From the NCBI RefSeq assembly GCF_026625765.1, contig NZ_CP113062.1:620001-684000 (forward strand): a stretch of 64,000 bases of DNA. The letters are read 5' to 3'. Below are positions 24,115-32,300 of the stretch, piece after piece (the first letter of the stretch is position 1; every line of letters starts with the position of its first letter). Below the pieces are notes generated by a model that was not told the origin of the DNA, searched no databases, and worked only from the letters and a program-made list of their open reading frames with translations. This stretch comes from Frigoribacterium sp. SL97. Lineage in GTDB: Bacteria > Actinomycetota > Actinomycetes > Actinomycetales > Microbacteriaceae. The position numbers and the translations under genes are program-made.

Positions 24115-25662
24115 ATGAGCACCGTCCCCAAGGCCCGGGGTCTCAGCACCCTGTGGCGCACGAAGTCGGTCGAGTCGTCGCTCGCCGACTCGACGGGGCC
24201 CGAGAACGGGCTGAAGCGCTCGCTCGGCGTCACCGACCTGACCCTCATGGGCATCGCCGTCGCCGTCGGGGCCGGCATCTTCTCGGTGGGCGCCAACGCC
24301 GCCGCGAACTTCGCGGGCCCGGGCGTGACGCTGTCGTTCATCCTCGCGGCCGTCACCTGCGGCCTGGCGATCATGTGTTACGCCGAGTTCGCCTCGACCA
24401 TCCCCGTCGCGGGCAGCGCGTACACCTTCACCTACGCCACCCTCGGCGAGTTCCTGGCCTGGATCATCGGGTGGGACCTCATCCTCGAGACCCTCACCGG
24501 CGCGGCCGTGCTGGCCAAGTACTGGGGCATCTACCTCAGCACCGTGTTCTCCGGCTTCGGTCTCGACGTGCCCGACACCCTGTCGATCGGGCCGCTCGAG
24601 CTGAGCTGGGCGCCGTTCGTCATCGTCGCGTTCTTCACCGTGCTGCTCGTCCTGGGCACGCAGCTCAGCTCGCGCGTCGGCAGCGTCTTCACCGTGATCA
24701 AGGTCGCGATCGTGCTGTTCGTCATCGTCGTCGGCTTCTTCTTCGTCAAGTCGTCGAACTACACGCCCTTCGTCCCGGCGTCGCAGCCCCGCCCGGCCGG
24801 CGAGGGAGACGTCTGGACGCAGTCCCTCTTCTCGTTCGTCTCGGGTGCCGAGCCCGCGCAGTACGGCGTCTTCGGCCTGCTCGCCGGCGCCTCGCTCGTC
24901 TTCTTCGCCTTCATCGGGTTCGACGTCGTCGCGACCAGCGCCGAAGAGGTCAAGAACCCGCAGAAGACGATGCCCCGCGGCATCTTCCTGGGCCTGGCCA
25001 TCGTCACCGTGCTCTACGTCATGGTGTCGATCGTGCTCACCGGCATGGTGTCGTACCGCGACCTCGCCGCCGTCGAGGCCCCGACCCTGGCCACGGCCTT
25101 CGACCTGGTCGGCGTCGGCTGGGCCGCCCAGGTCATCGCCATCGGAGCCCTCATCGGCCTGACGACGGTCATCATGGTGCTGCTGCTCGGCCTCGCCCGC
25201 ATCGTCTTCTCGATGGCACGCGACGGCCTGCTGCCCCGCTGGCTCGCGAAGACCTCGGCCGTCCGCAAGACGCCCGTGCGCGTCCAGGTCATCGCCGGTG
25301 TGCTCGTCGCCCTGATCGCCGGGTTCACCGACGTCGGCGTCCTGGAGGAGATGATCAACATCGGCACGCTGTCGGCCTTCGTGCTGGTCAGCATCGGCGT
25401 CATCGTGCTGCGGCGCACGCGGCCCGACCTGCCGCGCGCGTTCCGGGTGCCGCTGTCGCCCGTGCTGCCGATCCTGTCGGCGGTGCTCTGCGTCTGGCTG
25501 ATGTTCAACCTGACCACGCTCACCTGGGCACGGTTCGCCGTCTGGCTCGTGATCGGCGTCGTCGTGTACTTCGCCTACGGGCGTCGGCACTCGCGGGTGG
25601 GTCTCGGGGAGGACGCCGCCGCCCCGGCACCCGCCGTCGACGCCGGTGGCCGTCCGAACTGA
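24115..25662 (+). CDS. APC-superfamily amino acid permease
   Basis: A 515-residue inner-membrane transporter with twelve or more helices. The N-terminal block LGVTDLTLMGIAVAVGAGIFSVG is the APC substrate-binding helix-1 signature (GxGIF), and FIGFDVVATSAEEVKNPQKTMPRGI is the family's helix-6 to loop motif. These features place it in the cationic amino acid transporter (CAT/YfnA-like) group, importing amino acids by proton symport or exchange. A good ribosome site (AGGAGG, 4 nt) precedes the ATG; TATGCT at 24052 is a likely -10 with a 50-nt leader. A strong hairpin terminator follows the stop. Confidence 0.88.
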   Translation: MSTVPKARGLSTLWRTKSVESSLADSTGPENGLKRSLGVTDLTLMGIAVAVGAGIFSVGANAAANFAGPGVTLSFILAAVTCGLAIMCYAEFASTIPVAGSAYTFTYATLGEFLAWIIGWDLILETLTGAAVLAKYWGIYLSTVFSGFGLDVPDTLSIGPLELSWAPFVIVAFFTVLLVLGTQLSSRVGSVFTVIKVAIVLFVIVVGFFFVKSSNYTPFVPASQPRPAGEGDVWTQSLFSFVSGAEPAQYGVFGLLAGASLVFFAFIGFDVVATSAEEVKNPQKTMPRGIFLGLAIVTVLYVMVSIVLTGMVSYRDLAAVEAPTLATAFDLVGVGWAAQVIAIGALIGLTTVIMVLLLGLARIVFSMARDGLLPRWLAKTSAVRKTPVRVQVIAGVLVALIAGFTDVGVLEEMINIGTLSAFVLVSIGVIVLRRTRPDLPRAFRVPLSPVLPILSAVLCVWLMFNLTTLTWARFAVWLVIGVVVYFAYGRRHSRVGLGEDAAAPAPAVDAGGRPN

Positions 25663-25682
25663 GCGGCACCGCCGACCGACGG

Positions 25683-25746
25683 AGGACCCCGTCCCGGACG
25701 ATGCATCCCGATCCTTCGGGGGCCGTCGTCGGGGACGGGGTCCTTG
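25683..25746 (+). terminator. terminator of the permease gene
   Basis: AGGACCCCGTCCC (25683-25695) pairs perfectly with GGGACGGGGTCCT (25732-25744), a 13-bp stem 20 nt after the stop. The right arm is followed by a short T-containing tail. Confidence 0.75.
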
Positions 25747-25799
25747 CGCTGTGCCTTGGGGAGTGGCCGGCGGGGTGTGACCGGCGGGGCCGGGCCGGG

Positions 25800-25906
25800 C
25801 GCGCCTCCTCGGCCTCAGGAGGCGCGGTGCGGCGCAGGAGGCGCGGCGCCGGTCAGGAGGCGCGGTGCGGCGCAGGAGGCGCGGTGCCGGTCAGGAGGCC
25901 GGGGGC
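25800..25906. repeat. 19-bp tandem array of the dispersed motif
   Basis: An inverted copy CGCGCCTCC (25800) is followed by forward copies GGAGGCGCG at 25818, 25837, 25856 and 25875 and a decayed copy at 25894 that enters the peroxiredoxin stop region. Each step is exactly 19 bp; the variable part alternates between GTGCGGCG and CGCCGGT types. Confidence 0.85.
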
Positions 25907-26583
25907 GTGTCGAGCGCGTCGACGGCGGCGACGACCTCGTCGACCTCGGTGCGGGTCGTGTAGTCGACGTGGACGTCGGCAAAGACGACCTTGCCGTCGC
26001 GGTCGACGACGAGGACGGTCGGGAACGGAACGTCGGCGGTCGCGTCGGCGTTGCTGTCGGCGACGTCGAATCCGAGGTCGGAGTGCACCGCACGGGCGGC
26101 CGCGACCGGCTCGGTCTGGATGCCCAGGGCCCGGACGAACACGTTGCCCGGGTCGGACAGCACCGGGAACTCGAGGCCGCCGTTCGCGACGGACCGTTCG
26201 CTGCCCTCGGGCGTCTGGGGGCTGATCGCGACCAGGGCGACGCCGCGCTCCCGCAGTTCGGGCAGCAGGTCGGCCTGGTAGGTCTTGAGCGTCAGGTTGC
26301 AGTACGGGCACCAGGCGCCGCGGTAGAAGACCAGGACGGCCGGGCCCTCACCGACGGTCTCCGACAGCGAGACCTCGTCGCCGGCGGTCGTCACGAGCGT
26401 CGCGTCCACGATCGTGTCGCCCACCCGGACGGCGGCCGCGGGGACGCCCGTGTCGCGGAGGGCCGACTGCTCGTCGTCGAGGACCTTCGTGGCCTCCGTG
26501 CCGATCTCGGCGGTGAACCCCTCGTTGAACTCGGTCACCTTGTCGGCGATGCGGGTGGGGATGGGGGAGTCGGCGTTCGACAT
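25891..26583 (-). CDS. peroxiredoxin-like protein (AhpC/TSA), paralogue 1
   Basis: A 230-residue thioredoxin-fold protein of the AhpC/TSA superfamily. An N-terminal helical extension (residues 1-60) is followed by the fold with AVLVFYRGAWCPYCNLTL: the WCPYC pair at about residues 111-114 is the redox centre, closer to alkyl-hydroperoxide-reductase-like Prx with CxxC. AISPQTPEGSE and FPVLSDPGN are typical. It should reduce peroxides in the cytoplasm. It is 75% or more identical by eye to the protein at 27335-28045, with the MSMEG_6728-type gene between them. The ATG is preceded by GAGAGGA. Confidence 0.85.
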   Translation of the reverse strand: MSNADSPIPTRIADKVTEFNEGFTAEIGTEATKVLDDEQSALRDTGVPAAAVRVGDTIVDATLVTTAGDEVSLSETVGEGPAVLVFYRGAWCPYCNLTLKTYQADLLPELRERGVALVAISPQTPEGSERSVANGGLEFPVLSDPGNVFVRALGIQTEPVAAARAVHSDLGFDVADSNADATADVPFPTVLVVDRDGKVVFADVHVDYTTRTEVDEVVAAVDALDTPPAS

Positions 26584-26768
26584 GGGGTCCTCTCGACCGT
26601 GACGGGGTGCACCGGGTTCGGGCCGGTCACCTCGGTCGAGGGTAGGCGGATGCGCGCCCGGGGGACCGCACGGGGCGGGGTGGTGTTCGCAATCGTCCGG
26701 CCGCGGCCCGGCTCGGGACCGGCCGCGCGCCCGTCCTCGGCGGCCGCACGGCGCCCCGCACGGGCGTG

Positions 26769-26774
26769 TTGGCT
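26769..26774 (+). promoter_or_regulatory. -10 box (TTGGCT) of the MSMEG_6728-type gene
   Basis: TTGGCT lies 6 nt before the GTG at 26781 and decided the choice of that start over an upstream GTG. Confidence 0.45.
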
Positions 26775-26780
26775 GGTGCG

Positions 26781-27245
26781 GTGCAGACGTTCCTTCCCTA
26801 CGCCGACTTCCGTGCCAGCGCCGAGGTGCTCGACGACAAGCGTCTCGGCAAGCAGCGGGTCGAGACGCTCCAGGTCATGCGGGCGCTCGTCGTGCCCGGC
26901 TACGGCTGGCAGAGCCATCCGGTCACCGCGATGTGGCGGGGGCACCGGCCGGCGCTGATGGCCTACCAGGTCGAGACCTGCGCGGCGTGGGTCGCTCGGG
27001 GCTTCGCCGACACCTGCCTGGACAAGACGCTGGCCACCCTCGACGAGGTCCCCGCCGACGCGGCGGCGTTCCGCGCGGACGAGTTCGAGCTGCCTCCGTG
27101 GTTCGGTCGGGAGGACGTCCACCGCTCGCACCGGTCGAAGCTGCTGGCGAAGGCACCCGAGGCCTACGCCGCGGCGTTCGGCGACGAACCCGCCGACCTG
27201 GACTACGTCTGGCCCGTGCCGACCTCGGGCGACGCGTCGCGGTGA
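26781..27245 (+). CDS. MSMEG_6728-family protein (pyrimidine-dimer-glycosylase-like)
   Basis: A 154-residue soluble protein beginning MQTFLPYADFRASAEVLDDKRLGKQRVETLQV, the hallmark of a family related to T4 endonuclease V-type pyrimidine dimer glycosylases. The Asp-Lys-Arg-Leu-x-x-Arg-type stretch, then SHPVTAMWRGHRPALMAYQ, HRSHRSKLL and a final DYVWPVP complete the family pattern. A role in DNA repair is plausible from fold but unproven. The GTG at 26781 fits both the family start and the -10 spacing. A 13-bp GTGACCGGGCGG tandem array (27241-27335) follows the stop. Confidence 0.75.
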   Translation: MQTFLPYADFRASAEVLDDKRLGKQRVETLQVMRALVVPGYGWQSHPVTAMWRGHRPALMAYQVETCAAWVARGFADTCLDKTLATLDEVPADAAAFRADEFELPPWFGREDVHRSHRSKLLAKAPEAYAAAFGDEPADLDYVWPVPTSGDASR

Positions 27246-27335
27246 CCGCGCGGGGTGACCGGGCGGGGTGACCGGGCGGGGTGACCGGCGGGGTCAGGCC
27301 GTGCGCGGTGACCGGACGGGGTGACCGGGCGGGGT
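27241..27335. repeat. 13-bp tandem repeat
   Basis: GGTGACCGGGCGG units, with GGTCAGGCC interruptions, fill the whole gap between convergent genes. Six to seven units are recognisable. Confidence 0.65.
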
Positions 27336-28045
27336 CAGGCCGCGCGCGCCTCCAGCAGGTCGAGGGCGGCGACGATCTCGTCGACCTCGGTCCGCGTCGT
27401 GTAGTCGGTGTGGACGTCGGCGAAGACGACGACCCCGTCGTGGTCGATGACGAGCACGGTGGGGAAGGGGATGTCGCCCGTCGCGTCGGCGTTGCTGTCG
27501 GCGACGTCGAACCCGAGCTGGGTGTGGACGGTGCGGGCGTCGGCGCTCGGTTCGGTGCGGATGCCGAGCGCGCCGCTCAGCACGTTGCCCGGGTCGGACA
27601 GCACGGGGAACTCCAGGCTGCCGTTCGTCACCGACGCCTCGGAGCCCTCGGGGGTCTGCGGGCTGATCGCGACGAGCGCGACGCCGCGCTCCCGCAGGCG
27701 CGGCAGCAGCTCGGCCTGGTAGGTCTTCAGCGTCAGGTTGCAGTAGGGGCACCAGGCACCGCGGTAGAAGACGAGCACGGCGGGCCCCTCGCCGACGGTC
27801 TCGGCGAGCGAGACCTCGGTGCCCTGGGGCGTCAACAGCGTCGCCTCGACGACGGTGTCGCCGGGTCGCACGGCGTCGTCGGGCACGCCGGCCTCGCGCA
27901 GGGTGCTCCGCTCGTCGTCGAAGACCTTCGAGAAGTCGGGGCCGATCTGCGCGGTGAAGCCCTCGTTGAACTCGGTCACCTGCTCGGCGATGGTGGTGGG
28001 GGTGCTGGCGGTGCTGCGGGTGTCGGTGGGGTTGCTGTTCGACAT
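27335..28045 (-). CDS. peroxiredoxin-like protein (AhpC/TSA), paralogue 2
   Basis: A 236-residue paralogue of the protein at 25891-26583, sharing VLVFYRGAWCPYCNLTLKTY, VALVAISPQTPEGSE, LEFPVLSDPGN, DVADSNADAT and the C-terminal DYTTRTEVDE. The catalytic WCPYC is intact. The N-terminal 20 residues are Thr/Ser/Asn-rich and differ, suggesting different partners or regulation. It is not a recent perfect copy: codon differences are spread throughout. The start ATG has GAGAGGAC upstream. The last codons overlap a dispersed-motif core (27345). Confidence 0.85.
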   Translation of the reverse strand: MSNSNPTDTRSTASTPTTIAEQVTEFNEGFTAQIGPDFSKVFDDERSTLREAGVPDDAVRPGDTVVEATLLTPQGTEVSLAETVGEGPAVLVFYRGAWCPYCNLTLKTYQAELLPRLRERGVALVAISPQTPEGSEASVTNGSLEFPVLSDPGNVLSGALGIRTEPSADARTVHTQLGFDVADSNADATGDIPFPTVLVIDHDGVVVFADVHTDYTTRTEVDEIVAALDLLEARAA

Positions 28046-28247
28046 GGTCGTCCTCTCGCGCTGACGGGCTCGCCGGGTACGGCCGTCGGGTGTCGCTGAT
28101 CGTAGGCACGTCACCTCGGACCGACGCCGATCCGCGTCACGGGGCGTCACACGCGGCCGGACGGCCGGGCGCTCGGGCTCTCAGGCGCTCGGACCCTGCC
28201 CTGCCGATCGCCCCTGCATCCCGGCGCTGCTCGGTCGCCGACCCATG

Positions 28248-28307
28248 CCGCCACGATGTAAACATCCCGCCACACGATTGCGTGGCGGGATGTTTACATC
28301 GTGGTGG
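28248..28307. repeat. four-box palindrome P4 (19-nt period)
   Basis: CCGCCAC at 28248 and 28267; GTGGCGG at 28282 and GTGGTGG at 28301; both periods 19. The arms 28251-28273 and 28282-28304 form a perfect 23-bp stem around an 8-nt loop. It lies 48 nt behind the nei stop and is followed by TGGTGGCG tandem units. Confidence 0.9.
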
Positions 28308-28340
28308 CGTGGTGGCGTGGTGGCGTGGTGGCGTGGCGGT
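28303..28340. repeat. 8-bp tandem repeat (TGGTGGCG)n
   Basis: Four to five units of TGGTGGCG directly after palindrome P4 and before the nei stop codon. Confidence 0.7.
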
Positions 28341-28354
28341 CGGGCAGGCGACCG

Positions 28355-29131
28355 TCAGCTCTGGCAGTGAGGGCACCAGTACGTGTCGCGCAGTTCGAGT
28401 TCGCTCTCGCCGAGCTCGCCCCTCATGATCTTGGTGCCGCAGCGCAGGCACGGTTTGCCCGCCCGGCCGTAGACCCAGTCGGTCGTGCCGCGGAGGTTGC
28501 CGGTCGTCGTGCGGTCGACGCGGTCTTTGTTGGCCTGGATCAGCCGGTGCGCGAGGTCGATCATCTTGGGCCGGTTCTCGACCTCGCCGACGGGACGGGT
28601 CGGGAGCACGCCTCTCAGGAAGCAGAGTTCGTTGCGGTACACGTTGCCGACACCCGCCAGCACCCGTTGGTCGAGCAGCGCGAGCCCCACCTCGCGGGAC
28701 GGGTCGGCCTCGAGGTTGGCGAGGGCGCGCGCGGCGTCCCAGTCGGGGCCGAGGAGGTCGGGGCCGAGGTGCGAGACCACGCTGTCGTCGTCGTCGCGGG
28801 CCACGAGCTCGACGATGCCGAGGTCGAACCCGACGGCGACCCAGTCGGCGGTCTCGAGCACGACGCGCGCCTGGTAGGCCGGACGTCTCCACTTCGTGCC
28901 GTGCCGGTAGACGTGCCACGAGCCCTCCATCTTGAGGTGCGTGTGCAGCGTCAGGTCGCCGATGTGGTGCAGCAGGTGCTTGCCGCGGGCGATCACGTCG
29001 TCGATCACCTCACCGCTGAGGTCGACGGTCGCGAACGCCGGCACCCGGAAGTCGCTGGCGGTGAGCGTCTGGCCGTGCAGGACCGCGTCGAGGTTCTTGG
29101 CGGCGCGGTAGACGGTGTCTCCTTCGGGCAT
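28355..29131 (-). CDS. nei: Fpg/Nei-family DNA glycosylase (endonuclease VIII-like)
   Basis: A 258-residue base-excision repair glycosylase/AP lyase. It begins MPEGDTVYR: after Met removal Pro2 is the nucleophile, Glu3 the acid; D instead of L at position 5 and the T-V-Y-R run indicate the Nei (VIII) branch. The helix-two-turn-helix is LLDQRVLAGVGNVYRNE with the usual G-N-x-Y. The C-terminus carries the zinc finger CLRCGTKI...YWCPHC. It removes oxidised pyrimidines. It lies 3 nt downstream of the lhr C-terminal fragment in the same direction, as Lhr-Nei neighbours commonly do. Confidence 0.9.
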   Translation of the reverse strand: MPEGDTVYRAAKNLDAVLHGQTLTASDFRVPAFATVDLSGEVIDDVIARGKHLLHHIGDLTLHTHLKMEGSWHVYRHGTKWRRPAYQARVVLETADWVAVGFDLGIVELVARDDDDSVVSHLGPDLLGPDWDAARALANLEADPSREVGLALLDQRVLAGVGNVYRNELCFLRGVLPTRPVGEVENRPKMIDLAHRLIQANKDRVDRTTTGNLRGTTDWVYGRAGKPCLRCGTKIMRGELGESELELRDTYWCPHCQS

Positions 29132-29134
29132 CGG

Positions 29135-29353
29135 TCAGGCCCTCAGCCGAATGCCGCTCGGCGTCGGTGCGAACCCCGCGTCGCGCAGGGCGTCGCCGAG
29201 GGCGGTGCCCAGAACGAACTCGCCGTCGACCCGTTCGACCGCGAGCTTGCCGATGCGGTTGCGCACGGTGGCGGCCAGCGAACCCGCGGCCAGGGCGAGC
29301 TCGCGCTCGTCCGGCTCACCGAAGGTCAGCACCGTCTTGCCGCCGCGCTCCAC
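29135..29353 (-). pseudogene. separated C-terminal fragment of the Lhr helicase
   Basis: A 72-residue open frame that reads VERGGKTVLTF...VERVDGEFVLG...GFAPTPSGIRLRA, the usual C-terminal end of actinobacterial Lhr proteins. It is cut off from the main gene by TAA at 29354-29356, where relatives have a tyrosine codon (LVVYVERGG expected; TAC to TAA is one change). A GTG follows the stop at once (TAAGTG), so re-initiation is possible. Confidence 0.75.
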
Positions 29354-32300
29354 TTAGACGACGAGCCGCCCGTCGACGAGCACCACGAGCGAACCGGCCT
29401 TGCGCCCCGGGCGGTGACCGGACTTCTTCTTGCCGCCCGCGCCTCCTGGGGTGTCGCTCGTCGCACGGTCGTCGCCCCCGAGGAGGCGCGGGTCGAGCCG
29501 GCGGCGGAGCCCGCCTCGGCGCGCTCCCCGGCTCCGGTCGCCGTGGTCGCCGCCGCCGCGGTGGCGGCTCGTGCCGCCGCGCTCGCCACGGCCGCGGCCT
29601 CGTCGGCGGAGGCGCCGTCGAGCGTCTGCCCGGGCCAGGGCAGGGCCGCCCCGTAGGGGTTCGCCGGGTCGGTGGCGGCCAGGGTCACCACGGGCACGTC
29701 GCGCTGACGACCCGCGGCGACGAGGGTGTCGTCGTCGCGGCGGTCGCCCTCGTCGCGCACGAACGACCGCAGGCGGTCGACCGTGGGCCCGGTCGCGAAC
29801 TGGGCCGCCCCGAGGCCCTCGACGAAGTAGCCCCGTCGGGCCCGCCCCGTCTCTTCGAAGCCGCTGAGCACCTTGTAGGCCGTCGAGAAGCCGCCACGGA
29901 CGCCCTCGTTGACGACGGCGCCGCGGGTGACGACGCCGTGACGTTCGAGGAGGATCTCGGCCGTCGCGGCGGCGCGCACGGTGCCGTCGGGTTCGGCCAG
30001 CGGCAACAGCGACCAGCGGCCGCCGACGGTGGGCGGGCCCGCCTGTCGAGGCATGGCGACCCGGCCGCGGCTGCGGTACGACGAGCGCGACCGCGTCGGG
30101 GTGCGCGGCCTCGGCGTGCGTCCGCCGCCCACCTGGGTGCGCAGGGGCGCGAACGTGTCGTTGGTGATCTGCCCGGCCCAGACGAGCTGCCAGATCGCGG
30201 TGACCAGGGCGTCGTCGTCGGTGCTGCCCACGGCGTCCGACAACTGGCGGAAGAAGTACGCCCCGCCACCGGCCAGGGCCGCCAGCACCTCGCGCTGCAG
30301 GTCGTCGGTCTCGGCTCCGGACGGCTCGGGCAGGGTGACCTGGGCTCCGTCGGCGAGGTGCAGGCTGACCCAGCCGTCGTTGCCGGGCAGGGTGCCGGTG
30401 CCGGACCAGATGACGTCGCCGGTGGCCGTGAGCTCGTCGAGCATCGACGGGTTGTAGTCGGTCACGCGGGCCGGCAGGATCAGGGACTCCCAGGCCGAGG
30501 CAGGCAGCGAGACCCCGCTGAGCTGGTCGACGACCTGCACGACGCCGTCGAGGCCGCGCAGGCCCGACCCCTTGAGCCCGGTGGCGACGTGCTGCCAGGC
30601 GGGCAGGAAACGCCCGAGCGTCTCGGGGGCGACCGGCTCGACCTCGTGCCGGAGCGCGGCCAGCGACTTGCCGCGCAGTCGGCGCAGCACCTCGGAGTCG
30701 CACCACTCGCTGCCCTGCTGTCGGGGGCGGAACTCGCCCTCGACGACGCGACGCTGGGTGGCGAGCTTCCGCAGGGTGTCCATCACGACGGCGGTGCCGA
30801 GGCCGAGACGGTCGGCCACCATGGCGGGAGTGAAGGGGCCGTGGGTGCGGGCGAACCGGCCGATGAGGTCGCCCAGCGGGTCGTCGACCGGTTCGACGAA
30901 GGCGGTCGGCACGCCGATCGGCAGGGCGACGCCGAGGGCGTCGCGGAGGCGCGAGGCGTCCTCGATGCCGGCCCAGCGCACCGTGCCGGCGTGGGTGAAG
31001 CGCAGGACGCGGTTCGACCAGGCGAGGTCGGTCAGGGCGGTCTCGAGCGCGCGGTGGGCGTCGTCGCGGGCGGCCACGTCACCGGCGACGAGAGTCGCCG
31101 CGAGCCAGCTGCGGTCGATGATCTCGTCGGTGGTCAGCGGGCCGAGCAGACGCAACAGGTCGACGACGCCCTCGATGTCGCGGGCCCGGCGGTCGGGGGC
31201 GAGGCGCTGCAGTTCGAGCTCGTGCTGGTCGATGACGTCGGCGTCGAGCAGCTCGCGCAGCTCGGCCCGGCCGAGCAGCTCTTGCAACAGGCTCGAGTCG
31301 AGCGACAGGGCGGCCGCACGACGCTCGGCGAGCGGCGAGTCGCCCTCGTACATGAAGGCCGCGACGTAGCCGAAGAGCAGCGACCGGGCGAAGGGCGAGG
31401 GCACCTCGGTCTCGGTCTCGACGATGCGCACGGTGCGGCTGGCGAGGTCGCGGGTGAGGCTCATCAGGGCCGGCAGGTCGTACACGTCCTGCAGCACCTC
31501 GCGCACGGCCTCGAGCACGATCGGGAACTGCGGGTACTTGCGGGCGACGTCGAGCAGCTGCGACGAGCGCTGACGCTGCTGCCAGAGCGGCGACCGCTTG
31601 CCGGGGTTGTACCGGGGCAGCAGCAGGGCCCGGGCGGCGCACTCGCGGAAGCGTGACGAGAACAGGGCGGAGCCGCCGACCTCTTCGGTGACGATCTCGT
31701 CGAGGTCGTCGAGCTCGAACGAGAACAGCTCGGCCCCGGGAGGCTCGGCATCGGTGTCGGGGATGCGCACGACGATGCCGTCGTCGGCAGCCATGGCCCC
31801 GCCGTCGACCCCGAGCTGGTCGCGGATGCGGGCCGAGACCGCCAGTGCCCACGGCGCGTGCACCTGCATGCCGTAGGGGGAGTGCAGGATGAGGCGCCAG
31901 TCGCCGAGCTCGTCGCGGAAGCGCTCGACCACGAGGGTGGTGTCGGTCGGCACGTACGACGTGGCGGCCTTCTGCTCGCCGAGGAACGCGATGAGGTTGC
32001 GTGCCGCGCGCTCGTCGAGCCCACCGGCGGCGACGCGCGTGGTGGCGTCGGCCTCGCTCGAGTTCGACAGCTCGCGGACGTAGCCGCCGATGGCCTTGCC
32101 GAGCTCGGCCGGGCGGCCGATGCCGTCGCCCTTCCAGAAGGGGACGCGACCGGGCTGGCCGTAGGCGGGCGAGACGAGCACGCGGTCGTGCGTGATGTCC
32201 TCGATGCGCCAGCTCGTGGCCCCGAGGGCGAACACGTCGCCGACCCGGGACTCGTAGACCATCTCTTCGTCGAGTTCGCCGACGCGGGCGGCCTTCTCGC

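Noticed and set aside
25800..25906. The 19-bp array as a CRISPR array
   Set aside because: The repeats are too short, the spacers are themselves near-identical, and there are no cas genes.
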